Position numbers and translations under genes: made by a program. Positions 1-11,500 of a DNA stretch of 64,000 nucleotides are shown piece after piece; position 1 is the stretch's first letter, and each line of letters opens with the position of its first letter. This DNA is from Paramecium octaurelia (Eukaryota; Ciliophora; Oligohymenophorea; Peniculida; Parameciidae): the NCBI GenBank assembly GCA_905182995.1, contig CAJJDP010000030.1:4747-68746 (forward strand), in the 5' to 3' direction. The notes beneath the pieces were generated by a model. It ran no database searches and was not told the DNA's origin. It saw only the letters and a program-made list of their open reading frames with translations.

Positions 1-1790
1 TATGGGATGTTAAGACAGGATAATAAAAAGCCAAATTAGATGGTCATTCTAACAGTGTTTATTCAATTTGTTACTCTCCTGATTGTACTACATTAGCATC
101 CGGTAGTTATGATAACTCTATCCGTTTATGGGATGTTAAGACAGGATAATAAAAAGCCTAATTAGATGGTCATTCTGGAACAGTTTTTTCAATTTGTTAC
201 TCTCCTGATAGTGCTACATTAGCATCTGGTAGTGCAGATGAGTCTATCCGTTTATGGGATGTTAAGACAGGATAATAAAAAGCCAAATTAGATGGTCATT
301 CAAATTATGTTATGTCTGTTTGTTACTCTCCTGATGGTACTACATTAGCATCTGGTAGTTTTGATAACTCTATCCGTTTATGGGATGTTAAGACAGGATA
401 ATAAAAAGCCTAATTAGATGGTCATTCTGGAACAGTTTTTTCAATTTGTTACTCTCCTGATAGTGCTACATTAGCATCTGGTAGTGCAGATGAGTCTATC
501 CGTTTATGGGATGTTAAGACAGGATAATAAAAAGCCAAATTAGATGGTCATTCAAATTATGTTATGTCAATTTGTTACTCTCCTGATGGTACTACATTAG
601 CATCTGGTAGTGCAGATGAGTCAATCCGTTTATGGGATGTTAAGACAGGATAATAAAAAGCCAAATTAGATGGTCATTCTCATTATGTTATGTCAATTTG
701 TTACTCTATTGATGGTACTACATTAGCATCTGGTAGTTGGGATAAGTCTATCCGTTTATGGGATGTTAAAACAGGATAATAAAAAGCCTAATTAGATGGT
801 CATTCAAATTATGTAAGAACAATTTGTTACTCTCCTGATGGTACTACATTAGCATCTGGTAGTGCAGATAACTCTATCCGTTTATGGGATGTTAAGACAG
901 GATAATAAAAAGCCAAATTAGATGGTCACTCTAATACAGTTAATTCAATTTGTTACTCTCCTGATGGTACTACATTAGCATCTGGTAGTGCAGATAACTC
1001 TATCCGTTTATGGGATGTTAAGACAGGATAATAAAAAGCCAAATTAGATGGTCACTCTAATACAGTTAATTCAATTTGTTACTCTCCTGATGGTACTACA
1101 TTAGCATCTGGTAGTGCAGATAACTCTATCCGTTTATGGGATGTTAAGACAGGATAATAAAAAGCCAAATTAGATGGTCACTCTAATACAGTTAATTCAA
1201 TTTGTTACTCTCCTGATGGTACTACATTAGCATCTGGTAGTGCAGATAACTCTATCCGTTTATGGGATGTTAAGACAGGATAATAAAAAGCCAAATTAGA
1301 TGGTCACTCTAATACAGTTAATTCAATTTGTTACTCTCCTGATGGTACTACATTAGCATCTGGTAGTGCAGATAAGTCAATCCGTTTATGGGATGTTAAG
1401 ACAGGATAATAAAAAGCCAAATTAGATGGTCATTCTCATTATGTTATGTCAATTTGTTACTCTATTGATGGTACTACATTAGCATCTGGTAGTTGGGATA
1501 AGTCTATCCGTTTATGGGATGTTAAAACAGGATAATAAAAAGCCTAATTAGATGGTCATTCAAATTATGTAAGAACAATTTGTTACTCTCCTGATGGTAC
1601 TACATTAGCATCTGGTAGTGCAGATAATTCTATCCGTTTATGGGATGTTAAGACAGGATAATAAAAAGCCAAATTAGATGGTCATTCAGATTGGGTTAGA
1701 ACAATTTGTTATTCTCCTGATGGTACTACATTAGCATCTTGTAGTTCAGATAAGTCTATCCGTTTATGGGATGTTAAGACAGGAGAATAA
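1..1790 (+). repeat. Tandem 126-bp coding repeats (WD40 units)
   Basis: Consecutive 126-bp units encode one WD40 blade each. Several neighbours are identical at DNA level, including third codon positions: the units from about 905 to 1400 repeat the same sequence four to five times. The two units starting near 675 recur near 1431, exactly 6 x 126 bp later, with almost no change. The units near 155 recur near 407, 2 x 126 bp later. Confidence 0.95.
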
Positions 1791-2193
1791 AAAGCCAAAT
1801 TAGTTGGTCATTCTAATACTGTTTATTCAGTCAATTTCTCCACTGATGGAAATACATTAGCTTCTAGCAGTAATGATAACTCTATTCGACTTTGGAATGT
1901 ACAAACATCAAAGGAAATACTTCAATCAGATAGTAGCTATAATGGTTTGCTTGCCGAGTTTAACATAGCTCTTCAGAATAGCTCCTTAATGCCAAATGGT
2001 ATGCAATATTTATTATTAATTAGTTAATCCAGATCGTACAATACTTAGAATATGTTAGAATCCTTTATTAGAAGCATCAGGAACACTTATCCTATAAGGA
2101 CAATTCATGAATTATTAAGGTAGAGATTTAAAACCTTTGTTTAAATCAAAGGGTAGTTGCTTTTTAGAAGACTTAAAGCAAAAGCAAAAGTGA
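1..2193 (+). CDS. WD40 repeat protein, 3' part (5' end outside window)
   Basis: The reading frame enters at base 3 and contains about fourteen 42-residue WD40 units. Each has the pattern KLDGHS...[12 protein letters not shown]...[12 protein letters not shown], with every QQ written TAATAA. WD units fold into beta-propeller scaffolds for protein binding. The last unit is more diverged ([13 protein letters not shown]). It is followed by a 25-nt GTA..TAG intron (1999-2023) and a C-terminal tail starting PDRTILRI and ending QKQK before TGA. Family membership is certain; the partner and pathway cannot be told. The N-terminus, often a different domain in ciliate WD proteins, lies outside the window. 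Confidence 0.95.
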
Positions 2194-2523
2194 ATTTGAA
2201 TATTCATTAAAAACATTACAATTATAAATTTTATCATTTTCTTATAACTTTTTGCATAATTTGTGGTTTTTGTTACTATTTAAATTTTTGGATAATATTG
2301 AGATGTTATAAACAACGATTATAAATTAATATTTATAGATGTAAAATACACTATTAAATATATAATATAAACTCTGTAAACAGGTTTATTCCTAATAATG
2401 ATTATTAATAGTTTAGTAAAATTTCAAAGGGGTAATGATACAATTAATAACAAAGATAAGAGAAAGATACATTTAAATAATTTAAAAATAAAATTAAACT
2501 TACTAATAATCTTAAATGATGGC

Positions 2524-2534
2524 GGGGTTGGGGT
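2524..2534 (+). repeat. Interstitial telomere-like motif
   Basis: The sequence GGGGTTGGGGT stands out in DNA of about 25% G+C. Paramecium macronuclear telomeres are built from G4T2 and G3T3 units, so this is nearly two G4T2 units. It is too short to be a telomere and may be chance or a relic of a chromosome-end region. Confidence 0.4.
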
Positions 2535-3139
2535 GATTTTTAAAATTACTCAATCTTGGTAATATTTTCATAACCTGTTATTTATTATTTTCAATTGATA
2601 TTAAAAGTATTAGATAGAATAAAGGACTGAAAAGATATATTAATCATCAATAAGTATTCCAACCGCTAATAAGATTTAGAGATCTTAATTATCTCCATCA
2701 CTAACAATAATGTTAAATAATCTCTATATGAATTACATCCAAAGGAGCTACTTTCAATAATAATTTTGCATATAAGGAACAGTTATTAATCATTAAGATA
2801 AGAACTATGTAATCTTACCTCAAAGAGATTTTTTTTAGAAATTAATTAATCTTTACACAACGATAATATCAGTCAACTAGTTCAATTTTATTAATTGTGT
2901 ATAAAATTACAAAATTACACAAGATTGGATTTCATAAACATAATGGATAATGTTTAGAAAAATATTGTTTTTCTCTATAACTCTAAATTTATTCATATTC
3001 AAAAATTTAGTATTTTTTCTTCAAAATTATAATGTTACAGCTCGCTTTAACATACTTTATTATTTAAATGTGAATAATATTTTATATATAAAATAATCAA
3101 TTTATAGCTCTGGAATATTGTCAATATATCACATATATC

Positions 3140-3364
3140 ACATGATTAGAGGATGGTATTACATCCTTAGGAATCATTGGAAAAAGGCAAACAATAAAGC
3201 CTGAATAAATTGAACTATGAAGCACCACAATATCTATATGTAACTTAAGAGGATGTAGCTCCTTCTGAATTCGAATTTTAAAGTACTTATTCCAACTTTG
3301 TGAGATGGCAAACTCCCTCCAAAGTTGGAATCTAATAAGAATATTTCATCATTATTTAATCTTG
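3140..3364 (+). pseudogene. Possible gene fragment
   Basis: With TAA/TAG read as Gln, one frame from the ATG at about 3152 to the TGA at 3362-3364 has a protein-like composition, with segments such as LNYEAPQYLYVTQEDVAPSE and FVRWQTPSK. It is richer in G+C than its surroundings. No family is recognised and upstream the frame dissolves into low-complexity sequence. Open frames of this size also arise by chance when only TGA is a stop, so this is tentative. Confidence 0.25.
3289..3331. repeat. 12-bp perfect inverted repeat
   Basis: ATTCCAACTTTG (3289-3300) and its exact complement CAAAGTTGGAAT (3320-3331) flank a 19-base loop. It lies within the possible gene fragment. The arms are G+C-richer than the background, so it could form a hairpin. 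Confidence 0.7.
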
Positions 3365-3495
3365 ACAAAAACTATGAATAATAGCAGCTTGCATTTACCA
3401 TTAATAAATATTGATATATTTATTTTTCCATATTATTCTTTAAAATAAATCATAATATAATTATTATAGTATAATCAATTCCTGTTATTTTTTAA

Positions 3496-3766
3496 ATGAT
3501 AGAAAGTGAGGTTTCTGAGAAAGACTGCAGTGTTAATATTAAGTGTCCTCATTGTGAAAAAGATATCAAAACTAATCTTGAACATGAATGTGGAGTCAAT
3601 ACATGGCTGGTCTGCTTTTTTTTGTGTGTTTTGACTGCGTAAAAAATTATCATTAGATAGTTGTTGTTGTTTTATACCGTTGCTAAGTAATAAATTTAAG
3701 GATGTTGTTCATAAATGCCCTTATTGTAAAAATGAAGTTGGAATAAAAGAGTTTGAAATGTGCTGA
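3496..3766 (+). CDS. LITAF-domain zinc-binding membrane protein
   Basis: An 82-residue protein in two exons, with a 22-nt intron at 3639-3660 (GTA..TAG). It has the LITAF layout: a first knuckle CPHC at residues ~18-21, a hydrophobic segment (TWLVCFFLCVL followed by ACCCFIPL) that dips into the membrane, and a second knuckle HKCPYC near residue 66. LITAF proteins bind zinc and sit as monotopic proteins on late-endosome and lysosome membranes, where they interact with ESCRT components. The next gene downstream is ESCRT-I Vps23, which is suggestive but may be coincidence. The start is the first ATG after an A+T-rich gap. Confidence 0.9.
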
Positions 3767-4455
3767 TTTTGATTATAAAATTAAGGATATTTTTCTTATA
3801 CTTTTCTTTTAAATATATCTGCACAGAGTAAAAGATTCTTTTTTTAAAAATATGGAGAACATCATAGAAGTAATATTTGATTAATAGAGATAAAAGTAAA
3901 AGTTAAAAACTATATTCTAAAATGAATTTATTGATCTTTAGCAAAATGTTTTATACAACTTTAATAGTAATTTTTCTGTGAGTCCAGAATAAAACAAATG
4001 TTAAAAGGTTTGTCATAGAAAAACAAAAATACAGTAAATGATATTTTTTTGAATGAGCCAATCCTAAAAAGCAACATGAATTCATAGATTGTTGAAATAG
4101 CTGATCTATGTCAATATTTATCATTCTTTGTATTTTATTATGTAAATTAAGAAATATAATAATATGTTTTTTTACAAAAAATAAACATTAATAATATGTA
4201 TATCAGCTTGATTTGTGGTTTTTCTTATGTTAAAAATTTAGAACTCAAGTCAGGATCTAAACATTTTCAGCTAGGTTTGATATTTGATTTAGTTAATTTT
4301 TGAAAAATGCCATCTCTAAATTAAATTCTTTTGATTATTTTGCTAGAAAATAATAAATGTATTAAAAAATATTAAATTTAATCTACCCTTAAAGTTACGA
4401 TACTTAATAATAAACTTAGGCAGAAGTTCCAAAACGATCTCAAAAGTTATCTTAG
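3767..4455. other. Intergenic region, no supported gene
   Basis: The 690 bp between the LITAF and Vps23 genes are A+T-rich. An open frame from the ATG near 3851 runs about 60 codons and another about 90 codons from ~4040, but composition is weak, no family is recognised and no clean splice joins them. I treat them as chance frames or a decayed gene. Confidence 0.4.
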
Positions 4456-5625
4456 ATGACTTCATTAATTAATATGAATGAATTTTTTTAATACCCAGAG
4501 AAATTAATACAAGATGCAACATCCATTATGAATGAATTCTGCAATGATAATATAGACATATATATTTAAGGTAGATTGTATAATTAATTAGTGCAGATGA
4601 ATCGATTTTGAGAATTTCTGGGTTTGTTAATATATTAATAAAGTAGAAATCCTTTTAAATAGTTATGAATTTTTCTTTTTTTTTAAATTACCCTTAACAA
4701 ATTTTCAACATTTGCATTGAAAACAAAAGCCTTGATGGTAACTAATTAATTTAACTTTTTAGATAAGGATATAAAATTGTCATCCTTTTTTCACTCATCA
4801 TAAGGTGAAAAATGGATCTCTTTAAATAGTTACCTTACAGAAGCCAAACTTTGGCTTAATCATTAAAATTTATAAAGAGTGTTTTAAGAAGCAAAAGAAT
4901 TATTAACAAATCACTTTCCATATCATAAGTAAAAAAAATAATAATAATATTTTTCAAATGATCCAATTTAAATAGATAAATTAAGGCAATCAGATTAAAA
5001 GGATAGCAATGAGGAGATTACTGATAAAATTGAAATTGATAAGTAAGTGAAAGATGTTGTTAACAAGAATGCAGTTACCTCTCCAAATCCATTAAACTCT
5101 TAAGCAGTTCTTGGACCTAGCGGGTTATAATTAAAATAAGAAAACCAAATTTAGATGCAAATATCAAAATTTGCAATTTAATTGATGAAAGAACATAGAA
5201 ACGATATTGCTAATCTAAAGGAATAATATTAGAATTTAAAATTGTATAAATAGCAACAAGAAGGAATATAAAATTAGCTAATTTGGCTTCGATAGAAACT
5301 AGATTTTGATATTGATTTAGCAGCAAGCTTTTTTTACATGCAATAATAACAGATAAGTCAAATTGATAAAATTTAGCAAAAACCTTTGGACGAAATAATG
5401 GATTTCGATGATCTATCTCAGTAAATCATTGAAATAGTTGCTAAGGATAAGGCTTGTTCAGATTGTTATTAATTCATTTCAAAAAAATTTAAAAGGCAAC
5501 TCTTGGACTATGCTACTTTGTATTAAGTAATTCAACATTATAATTAGGCAACGTACGAGTTGGCAGGCTAGTAGTTTGAATTAAAATTATTGATGAATAA
5601 AATATATTATAATAAATTATTATGA
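4456..5625 (+). CDS. VPS23: ESCRT-I subunit Vps23/TSG101
   Basis: A 372-residue protein in three exons (introns 4571-4596, ending CAG, and 4738-4762). Residues 1-130 form a UEV domain (ubiquitin-E2-like without catalytic Cys), with ILRISGFVNI, LNYPQQIFNICIEN and GEKWISLNSYL. A Gln-rich linker and coiled coil follow. The C-terminal 60 residues match the TSG101 steadiness box: AKDKACSDCYQF, then QQFELKLLMNK. TSG101 binds ubiquitinated cargo and recruits later ESCRTs for endosomal sorting and membrane scission. Its TGA (5623-5625) overlaps the ATG of the next gene, which is unusual in a eukaryote. Confidence 0.88.
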
Positions 5626-8349
5626 ACGATTAGTTGAATGATTGGGATTTTTGCAATCCAAACAATTTTCTTGATAAATTACCTGAACCCTTTAGGTAAT
5701 GATAACATTTAGCTTCAAGATTCATAAATAAAATCATCTAAAAGGATATTCTCTTGGAAGTATATTCGAAAGTGTTCTTAATCGAAAAATACAGGTCAGA
5801 TCCAAATTATGAAGGTCCCTTGAGAACATTGCCTCCTTAGGGTATTTTCGATATTTCGAATATTACAACTATAAGCTCAAATAGCTCGAATTTACAAATT
5901 GCAGCAGGAGATTTACAAGGAAACATTTTTATATTAGATATGAGCAAGAAAACGAAAATTTGTAAAAAAGAGGTTAGCCCAAAAAGAATAAATAAAGTTT
6001 GCTTAGGAATTAGAGATGGAGCAAATGATGAATAAAAAAATATTTGCATGTAACAGTTTCCACCATTTTTAGAATTGGGGTAATAAGTCACTTAGATCCA
6101 GTAGTACAAATATTCAAATATAAACCAGGAGAGAACAAAATCAGCTAAATCCATTTTATATAAGTCACTAAAAATACAACTGGTATTGGTGAGCTTCCTA
6201 TGGACATCGAAATCAGCAAGTATTCACAATATATATTAATAACTCAATATAATGGTAATGTGGTTATTTATAAAATACCTGAATTAAAAGTGGAATCATA
6301 ACAGCCAATATAGGCAACATTATTATAGAATTAAAATACTCTATTGCCTCCTCTGTAAAATTAAAAATAACAGGCTACGAAAGAATAATTGAAACAATAA
6401 ATCCCATCGAATCCATAAAATGATGTTGCAGTAACTGAAATCAATGAGATATTTTATCAGATTAAATTTTAAGGATTAAAGAAAGAATAAAAATTCAATG
6501 AAATCATTAATTCATTTAAAGAATAAAATCTTCCAAAAGAAGTTGAAGTGAAAGAAGATAAAAAAAAATAATAGCCTAATGCTTAACCATAAAAGAAGTA
6601 GGAAGTAATTCAATAAGTAAAAGAAGAATCAGGTTTAGAAGAAAATAATAACCAACTAATAATTAAGCATCAGACTAAGGATGGTTATGATATAAGTGAG
6701 GAATATCCCATTTAAAAATTTAAGCCATATTTTGCTTTTATTCATGAGACAGTTAACGTTTAAAACGGGTAAAAGGTCTTTGATAAGGTAATCATTGTTA
6801 TATTTCATAGTTTAAATAATTTGAAGTAGTTGTTGGTATAGTTGTAGGATGGTCAAACACAACAAAATTAGAGCTTCATTACTTTAGCTAACCGAAGAAA
6901 AATAACTTACCATAGTATCTAATCGCATAGTTTACTTAAGAATAAGAAATGAAATTTCAATTACCAATACTTAATAAAAAAAACGAAACCCGATTAATTG
7001 AAATTCCATTGATTTACCCACTTTCTTGTTTAGCTGTCTCTAAAAATTTTTCGTTATTAGGCTTAGGATTATAATAAGGGTCAATTTTAATATATGATTT
7101 GATTTTCTAATAGGAAAGATTTTATCTTGATAAACATTAAATTATTGTAAGCCATATAGAATTTTGTGAGAATGAAAGAATAGTTAGTTGCTCTTATGAT
7201 GGGAGCATCCATATTTATAATACGGTTGAAGGGACTACGTTGTGCAAAAGAACAAATTAATTCCGCAAAGGAACCAAAATAAACTATGATGAATAAAAGC
7301 AAGGATTATGGAGAATAATGTCATTGGCCGTAAGCAGTTCAGGAATAGCAGTTGTATAAGATGCTGAGTCAGAAGTAAGATTGTATGATGTCTGGAGAGG
7401 AGAAAAAATTGCAAAATTATCTCCTGTCTAAGTTATGGATGATTAAAAGAGAAAGTGGAGTGACTAAAAAGTTATTATCAAATGTTTCAGAAGTATTTTA
7501 CAATGATTATTTTCTAGATGAAATTTTGGTTTCTGCTTAGGTTATTACACAAGAACAACAACAAAATTCTTCAGATCAAATATTAACAACTGTGCAGATC
7601 TTTAAGATTTTTGATAGTTTAGTAAATTTATTTCCATCATTATCAAATGTATACAGAAAAGGAGTAGAAAAAGAAAAAATTTTAAATTTGTTTGAAAAAA
7701 TTCCGAAATAAGAATTATGGAATGCCTAGTTTGAAGTTCCAAATTTAAGTGTTTCTCATTAAAATGTAGCTTTGAAAGTTCCAGGACAAGATTCCAAGAC
7801 CTAAAAAGGATCTTAAATCTTGCATAATCAGAGTTAGTACAGTTAGCCGTATTTATATTTTACTAAGATAGAAAATTAAATTAAAGTAAAGCGTCACAAC
7901 AAAAATTGAAAGAAGGTGTTAAAGAATCTCAAGTTGTGAGTTAATAACAAGATATTTATGAAAATAGATCTGCCTCTTTAGTAGGATCTCTACATAAATC
8001 TGTACATTCTGATAAATTTGATTACAATTCCTCTTTCAGAAGCACAAACTCGCCCTAAAATAATTTAAATTTGCACAAAACTCAAAAGGGTAATTCTTCA
8101 TAAATAGGTCTTACAAAGGAGATGCTACACCCAGAAGAACATTTGTTAGAAAAATCTGAATCATAACCTGCTTAATTGATATTTGAGAATTCTTCTATGG
8201 TTGAGCATTGTAGATCGAGGAATTCTGAAAAACAACTGAGATCTGATAAGGTCACATAATCCCTTTTAAAGTTGGGTTAAAGATTAGCTCTTGAAGATGA
8301 AAAAATGAAACTTTAAATTAGATATAGATAGCTTCAAAAAGCCAAGTGA
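5622..8349 (+). CDS. WDR93: WDR93-like ciliary WD-repeat protein
   Basis: An 869-residue protein in six exons (introns 5696-5719, 6050-6072, 6788-6810, 7493-7517, 7849-7871). The N-terminus reads DKLPEPFR|FINKII across the first splice and aligns with a DSLPQPYRMINKLV-type segment I recall from human WDR93; this supports both the AAG-ending intron and the start. Degenerate WD units follow (LQIAAGDLQGNIFILD, SCSYDGSIHIYNT, SGIAVVQDAESEVRLYDV), then a Gln/Ser-rich tail. WDR93 proteins are associated with motile cilia. No other in-frame ATG lies before the conserved region, so the start at 5622 inside the previous stop codon is likely real. Confidence 0.75.
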
Positions 8350-8514
8350 TAAGCTTGTATTTTATTAAATTTCCATCATATTTATTTATTAATAAGAAAA
8401 TTTGTTTAGCCTCTTTAATATCAAATATTATAATTAATACTAATTCATTAACCAACTTATTCTTAGATATCGTTTAAGATCTAGAGTACTTTTTCGCTCT
8501 ATTATTTGATTCCA

Positions 8515-11500
8515 TCAATCTAAAATATTATAGATTTTTACCCTTAATTATAAAGATTATATTTTTCTTTCCTCAATCATTTATTAATCTTCTAATTCTT
8601 CTTGAAGTTCTAATGACTATCCAATTGGGAACCAAGAATTATCTTAATTTTTTCTTTTATTTGCTATATAGGTTTCTATTCCATTATATTCGCTTTTATT
8701 TTTGTTATCCATGTAAGCCATATAAAAGACATAATTCCACATATAATGGCTTTATTTGATATGTTTATTAAATCCATCATCAGATTTCATATCAAATATT
8801 TCTCTGTCAAGACCACAAATAAAGCAAATATTTTCTTTATCATCTTCTTTAGCTAATTACTGTTCTCTTAATTCACCAAATGTATCAATAATAATACCAG
8901 AGAATATTTAAATACTAATCATCTGAATAAGGATATTATTCAATTAATCAAAGAAAAATCTACCATAACTATAATTTGCTGGGTCTTATGGAAAATTTCC
9001 ATCAAACCAACCTCCTATTCCTCCATTATTTTTAAATGCATAGTCAAACGTTGAAAGGAAACACACTAATAATGAATCACATTTTCCTAAATATAATGAT
9101 TATCATACCATTTGTGTATATATCATAAAACAATAAGTACGCCATCAGAGTGAAGTAGTAATTCATTAACAAAACTAAAATGAATGTCAAACCTAAAGCG
9201 ACTTTAGGTTCCCAAAATGATTTTATAATATTTCTAAGTGTTGGGTATCTTAAGACCACTTCACTTAAATGAAAAGCAAAAAAGAACGGATGAACCAAAG
9301 TTGCAATGAAAGCCAAAACGCCATAGGCTAAATAATAGATCATATCTATGTTCAATAAAACCTTAACCAAACAAAAACCAACCATGTACAACTTTAAAAA
9401 GAACCTAATAATCCAAATTTGATCCTCTTTAATTAAATCCTTACTTTGATTCCATGCTTCCTTAACATATAGTGGTCCCTTCTTAAGAATAAAAAACGAA
9501 ACAACAAAGCACGAACAAACAATCATTCCAATTCCACAATATCGAAAAATTGACATTGTCTCCTCAACAGATAACATTTTTAAAAATTTTGGTGAGTTTA
9601 ATCTATCGTAAAATCTTTAATCTGGATCATCAGAATCTCCTTCATAGTAAGAAAGGACGATAAATACGTTTAAAACTAGAGTCAATAAAAAGCATAAATC
9701 TTTCCACAAAATAACATATTTTGCAAATAAAGCAACAAACTTATTCTAATTAAAAAATTGTGTAAGTTCTTCTTCATGTTTAGCAACATCCATAAAATTT
9801 GGCATATTTTCAACTAAAGCACTCACTTTAGAATTAGTAGAATCTCTATCTACAGTTTCATGAAATTCAGTTTTAGTTTCTTAGGGCAAGTAGTTACAAA
9901 AAGATAATTTATAGAAAATAATTTTTTCTATTTACTACTCCCTAATAACTTCAACAGTAGCAGAATTTTTTTAAAAAAAAGTAATACTATCATTAAACAG
10001 TTATTGAGCTGCTAATTTCTTTGCTGCCTTTCGTTTTTCTTCCTCCTCAGCACTTTCCTTACCCTTAAATTATTTCATTAATTATTATTAAGCATATTCT
10101 CTCCATTCATTTATCATTTCTAAAATACCTCCAACCAAAGAAAACACTAAGCTAGCCAATTAACCAATAAGGGAATTTTATAACTAAGCCCAAGGATCTT
10201 CTTTGTCAGAATTTTTTTAACTTTCTTTTATTTCCTCAAGTTCATCTCTAGTTGCTGGATCGATTTCTTTTGTATCCAAATTTGCATAATGATTTATTAA
10301 AAAGTAAATTAAAAATCCAGTTTCTAAAATAAGTTCATGATATTCAGGAGGCTTTGTTGAATCATGAGGATTCTCTTCAAGCTAAAATTTGAATATAAAC
10401 AATTACATGTCCTAATGATTCCTTATTGTATCCTAATTTTTTGTACATTTTTTAATGCTTTTTATAAATTATAATTAAATTCTTTTTGAGCACATTAATT
10501 GGCAAGGATCTTAAAATTCGTTTAATAGCATTAGTATCTGAGTTTAACTCCAACAAAGAACTTACTAAAACCATGCACTTATATTTTAATCTTTCTAACA
10601 TCCATCTATCAATTTAAATCGTTTTAACTTTAGCACCTGCTTTTGCAGTACTTTTAGACTGCAATGAATTTGATCTTTCTCTAATAGAATGTTCTTCTTT
10701 TTCTTATACCCCATCCTAATCTTTTTTTTTCTTCGATTCAATATGCATATTTAAATAATTAGATGCAACATCTAAAAACAACGAATCAATGATATCCTAT
10801 TGATTTTGTGAACAAGGACCTTAGACAAGTTCTGTCAATGTTTCTAATGTGTTCATAATCACTTCAAATGAATCTCTTTACAAATCATTTTCAAAAGCAC
10901 ATAATAATTCTACCATAGCTTGGACAATATTATAATTGTTTCTACTATTGTATTGCTATCTGAGATAGTTTTAAATTTATAAATTGTGACCTTCGCATAT
11001 TAATTAAAAGTATTTCAGCAAATAGATTAATATACTCATTTTACTTCTTCTAGCTTCTTAAGCCTCTTTTGAAGTAGATTCATCTTCATTTTATTACTCT
11101 TAAATACTAGACAAATAAAGTTATTTTTAATGTTAATCCTTATCTTTTTAGCTTTTTTATTACATCAATACTTATTATGTTTTTTTATTTTCATTAATTA
11201 CTTCATAAATAATTTGATTCATTTTTAAAAAGATCATCTCAGATTTTTCAAAATTACTAAAATAATTAAATACAGTAGTTTGTATTCTTTGATTACCATT
11301 TTTACTTAGCTTTAAAGCAAATTTAAATAATTATATTAATAGATCATCATCAAAAGGATAAACCTAAAAGTCAGCTAATAAATTTAAAAACATTCTTGTG
11401 GCTTAGCAGGAGTCAAATTCATTTTGAATTTTTTCTAAATCCTCTTTTGAATCTAGAATATCTTCTAAAAGTTATAATGTATATATTAAATTCGATTTAT

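Larger units (their letters stand above)
2194..3495. other. Gene-poor A+T-rich stretch
   Basis: No complete gene can be supported here. It holds an isolated telomere-like GGGGTTGGGGT motif at 2524-2534, a short open stretch with coding-like composition at about 3140-3364, and a 12-bp inverted repeat at 3289-3331. These are listed separately. The rest is A+T-rich with frequent TGA in all frames. Confidence 0.6.

Noticed and set aside
3851-4280. Possible gene between LITAF and Vps23
   Set aside because: The open frames are within chance expectation for a genome with one stop codon, and no splice joins them cleanly.
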